From Mariniflexile litorale (GTDB taxonomy: Bacteria; Bacteroidota; Bacteroidia; Flavobacteriales; Flavobacteriaceae): a DNA stretch of 64,000 nucleotides. Below are positions 62,670 to 64,000 of the stretch, in pieces. The number at the start of each line of letters is the position of its first letter. Positions within the stretch are counted from its first letter, which is position 1. Position numbers and translations under genes: made by a program. The stretch covers positions 3,958,501-4,022,500 of the forward strand of contig NZ_CP155618.1 in assembly GCF_031128465.2 (NCBI RefSeq), read 5' to 3'. The notes below the pieces were generated by a model, which saw only the letters and a list, made by a program, of their open reading frames with translations, was not told the DNA's origin and searched no databases.

Positions 62670-64000
62670 TTATTTTAAATATTCGAAATACTGTAGAAGT
62701 ATTTCATCATTAAGATCTTTGGGTGTAAATATTTCTAATAACTTAGGACGATCGTCTTCAATAAAAAATTCCTTTAAATAATATTCTAAAGGTTTTTCTT
62801 TTGAAACACTTTTATAAGTAAGACCATACATTCTGCAAAGGTGTCTTGCATCTAAATTATGAGTCGTTTCAAAATAAGTTTCAAAATTTTTGGTGTTTTT
62901 ATGTCCTGGAAGAATTCTAAAAATTCCCCCTCCTCGATTATTTATAACAATAATTCTAAAGTTTTTAGGAATGTAGTTATTCCAAAGTGCATTACTATCG
63001 TATAGAAAACTTAAATCGCCTGTTATTAAAGTTGTAGGTTTATCATTCACCACTGCACATCCTATAGCGGTTGATGTACTACCATCGATACCACTCGTGC
63101 CTCTATTACAAAATACAGTGTTGTTTTTGTTTATATTGAACAACTGTGAATATCGTATGGCCGAACTATTCCCTATTTGTAAAATATGATTATTTGGTAT
63201 GCTTTTAAACAACATATCAAAGACCTTTAAATCGGTAAAAGGAATGGAGTTTAAATACTCATTATGCTTTTCTAAACGCTTGTTTTTTACCGCCGTCCAA
63301 TGTGCGTTGTAATTACTTTTTACATAATGGGTGATTTTGGGTAAAAACACTGAAAAAAACTGATTTGGCGTAACATCTATATGATTACTTAAACAGAAAA
63401 ATGTATCGTTAGCCATTTTTTCATCAACATGCCAATGGTATTTTGGTTGAAATTTACGTAAAAGTGTTTTTATTTTTTTAGAAACAATTAAACCGCCAAA
63501 CGTTAGTAGAATTTCTGGTTGAAGTGCCTTTTTCTCTTCTTCTGTTAAAGGTGCAATAATTTGATCGATAGACGGGAAAAAGCTTTCATGGTATAAATTT
63601 GATGTTGATTCGGTAAACACCATCACGCTATCATCTTCGGCTAATTCATTTAACCATTTTTGCTCAATCTCATTCGGATGATTAACCCCTACAAGTATCA
63701 TTTTCTTTGAAGTCGAATTCCAGTCTTCTAAACACTCATTAAGCACATAATCTTCAATAGTCTTTGTTTTTAATGCTGGCTTTTGGGCTTTGGGATTAAC
63801 TCGTAATTTTTCAACAGTTTCATAAAGCGGTTCATCAAAAGGGATATTAATATGAACAGGACCATTTTTAATTAACGCAAAATTTAATGCTTCATTTATT
63901 TCCTCTTCATTATGTGTTTGAATATCTTTTTGTAATCCTAGAAAACGTTCCAGCTTGCCTTCTAAATTCTTTAACATAGGAAGCTCTTCGTTTTCTGGAA
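62670..64000 (-). CDS. menD: MenD, SEPHCHC synthase of menaquinone synthesis, C-terminal part
   Basis: Thiamine-diphosphate enzyme joining 2-oxoglutarate and isochorismate. The frame stays open to the window edge (upstream codons read PENEELP before the internal Met at 63977), so about the first 100-120 residues lie outside. Motifs: GPVHINIPFDEPLYE, LQIGNSSAIRYSQLF, NRGTSGIDGSTSTAIGCAVV, the ThDP-binding GDLSFLYDSNALWN and NNRGGGIFRILPGH. These are diagnostic for MenD rather than other ThDP enzymes. It points to menaquinone respiration, as usual in Bacteroidota. Confidence 0.95.
   Translation of the reverse strand, partial: PENEELPMLKNLEGKLERFLGLQKDIQTHNEEEINEALNFALIKNGPVHINIPFDEPLYETVEKLRVNPKAQKPALKTKTIEDYVLNECLEDWNSTSKKMILVGVNHPNEIEQKWLNELAEDDSVMVFTESTSNLYHESFFPSIDQIIAPLTEEEKKALQPEILLTFGGLIVSKKIKTLLRKFQPKYHWHVDEKMANDTFFCLSNHIDVTPNQFFSVFLPKITHYVKSNYNAHWTAVKNKRLEKHNEYLNSIPFTDLKVFDMLFKSIPNNHILQIGNSSAIRYSQLFNINKNNTVFCNRGTSGIDGSTSTAIGCAVVNDKPTTLITGDLSFLYDSNALWNNYIPKNFRIIVINNRGGGIFRILPGHKNTKNFETYFETTHNLDARHLCRMYGLTYKSVSKEKPLEYYLKEFFIEDDRPKLLEIFTPKDLNDEILLQYFEYLK

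Overview
The window reads as chromosome of a Bacteroidota bacterium, most likely a marine-type Flavobacteriaceae. The DNA is AT-rich, most starts lack a strong Shine-Dalgarno sequence, and several starts are preceded by TAnnTTTG elements (the Bacteroidota -7 consensus). The housekeeping genes at both ends (aroB, menD, uvrA, nth, bcp, a 490-aa conserved protein) also look flavobacterial. No rRNA, tRNA, CRISPR array, transposase or integrase was recognised.

Layout. 1-731: 3' part of aroB. 779-51482: a surface polysaccharide (capsule / O-antigen type) locus of about 50 kb. Its left edge holds the export and control genes: a CpsB-type phosphatase on +, and on - the Wzc-type autokinase, the Wza-type export lipoprotein, a membrane UDP-GlcNAc 4,6-dehydratase and a PglE-like aminotransferase. 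From 8515 to 18006 lie sugar-nucleotide genes on +: UDP-GlcNAc 4-epimerase, UDP-glucose dehydrogenase, TviB-type dehydrogenase, dTDP-glucose 4,6-dehydratase, UDP-GlcA 4-epimerase, dTDP-glucose synthase, two FdtA-like cupins, an FdtC-like acetyltransferase and an FdtB-like aminotransferase. From 18019 to 32462 come assembly genes: two MBOAT/SGNH O-acylation pairs, a LbH acetyltransferase, a Wzx flippase, an EpsG-like Wzy candidate and six glycosyltransferases. A decayed acyltransferase-3 fragment and a perfect 18-bp terminator close this block. 32658-38297 is patchy: a parallel beta-helix lipoprotein, a GT2, an XRE regulator, a small protein and an uncharacterised 249-aa protein, with long non-coding stretches. 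38538-46229 holds a GT4, a duplicated three-gene module (double-GNAT-like acyltransferase, adenylation enzyme, carrier protein) and a PglC-type initiating phosphoglycosyltransferase. 46253-51482 on - holds a FemAB-like protein, a HAD hydrolase, an ATP-grasp ligase and a third MBOAT/SGNH pair. 51723-64000: ordinary chromosome.

How the genes fit together (inference from families). The PglC-like enzyme would start the lipid-linked unit on undecaprenyl phosphate. UDP-Qui2NAc4N-type, UDP-GalNAcA-type, UDP-GlcA/GalA and dTDP-Fuc3NAc or Qui3NAc sugars would be added by eight glycosyltransferases. Wzx would flip the unit, the EpsG-like protein would polymerise it, and Wza/Wzc with the CpsB phosphatase would export it. 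Three O-acyl pairs would decorate it.

The most unusual content is what look like two independent routes for putting amino acids on sugars: the duplicated adenylation/carrier/acyltransferase modules at 39882-45580, whose adenylation enzymes keep the A4 aspartate that binds an alpha-amino group, and the ATP-grasp/HAD/FemAB trio at 46253-48993. No 4-N-acetyltransferase of PglD type is obvious for the 4-amino sugar. I therefore propose that one or both modules supply its N-acyl group.
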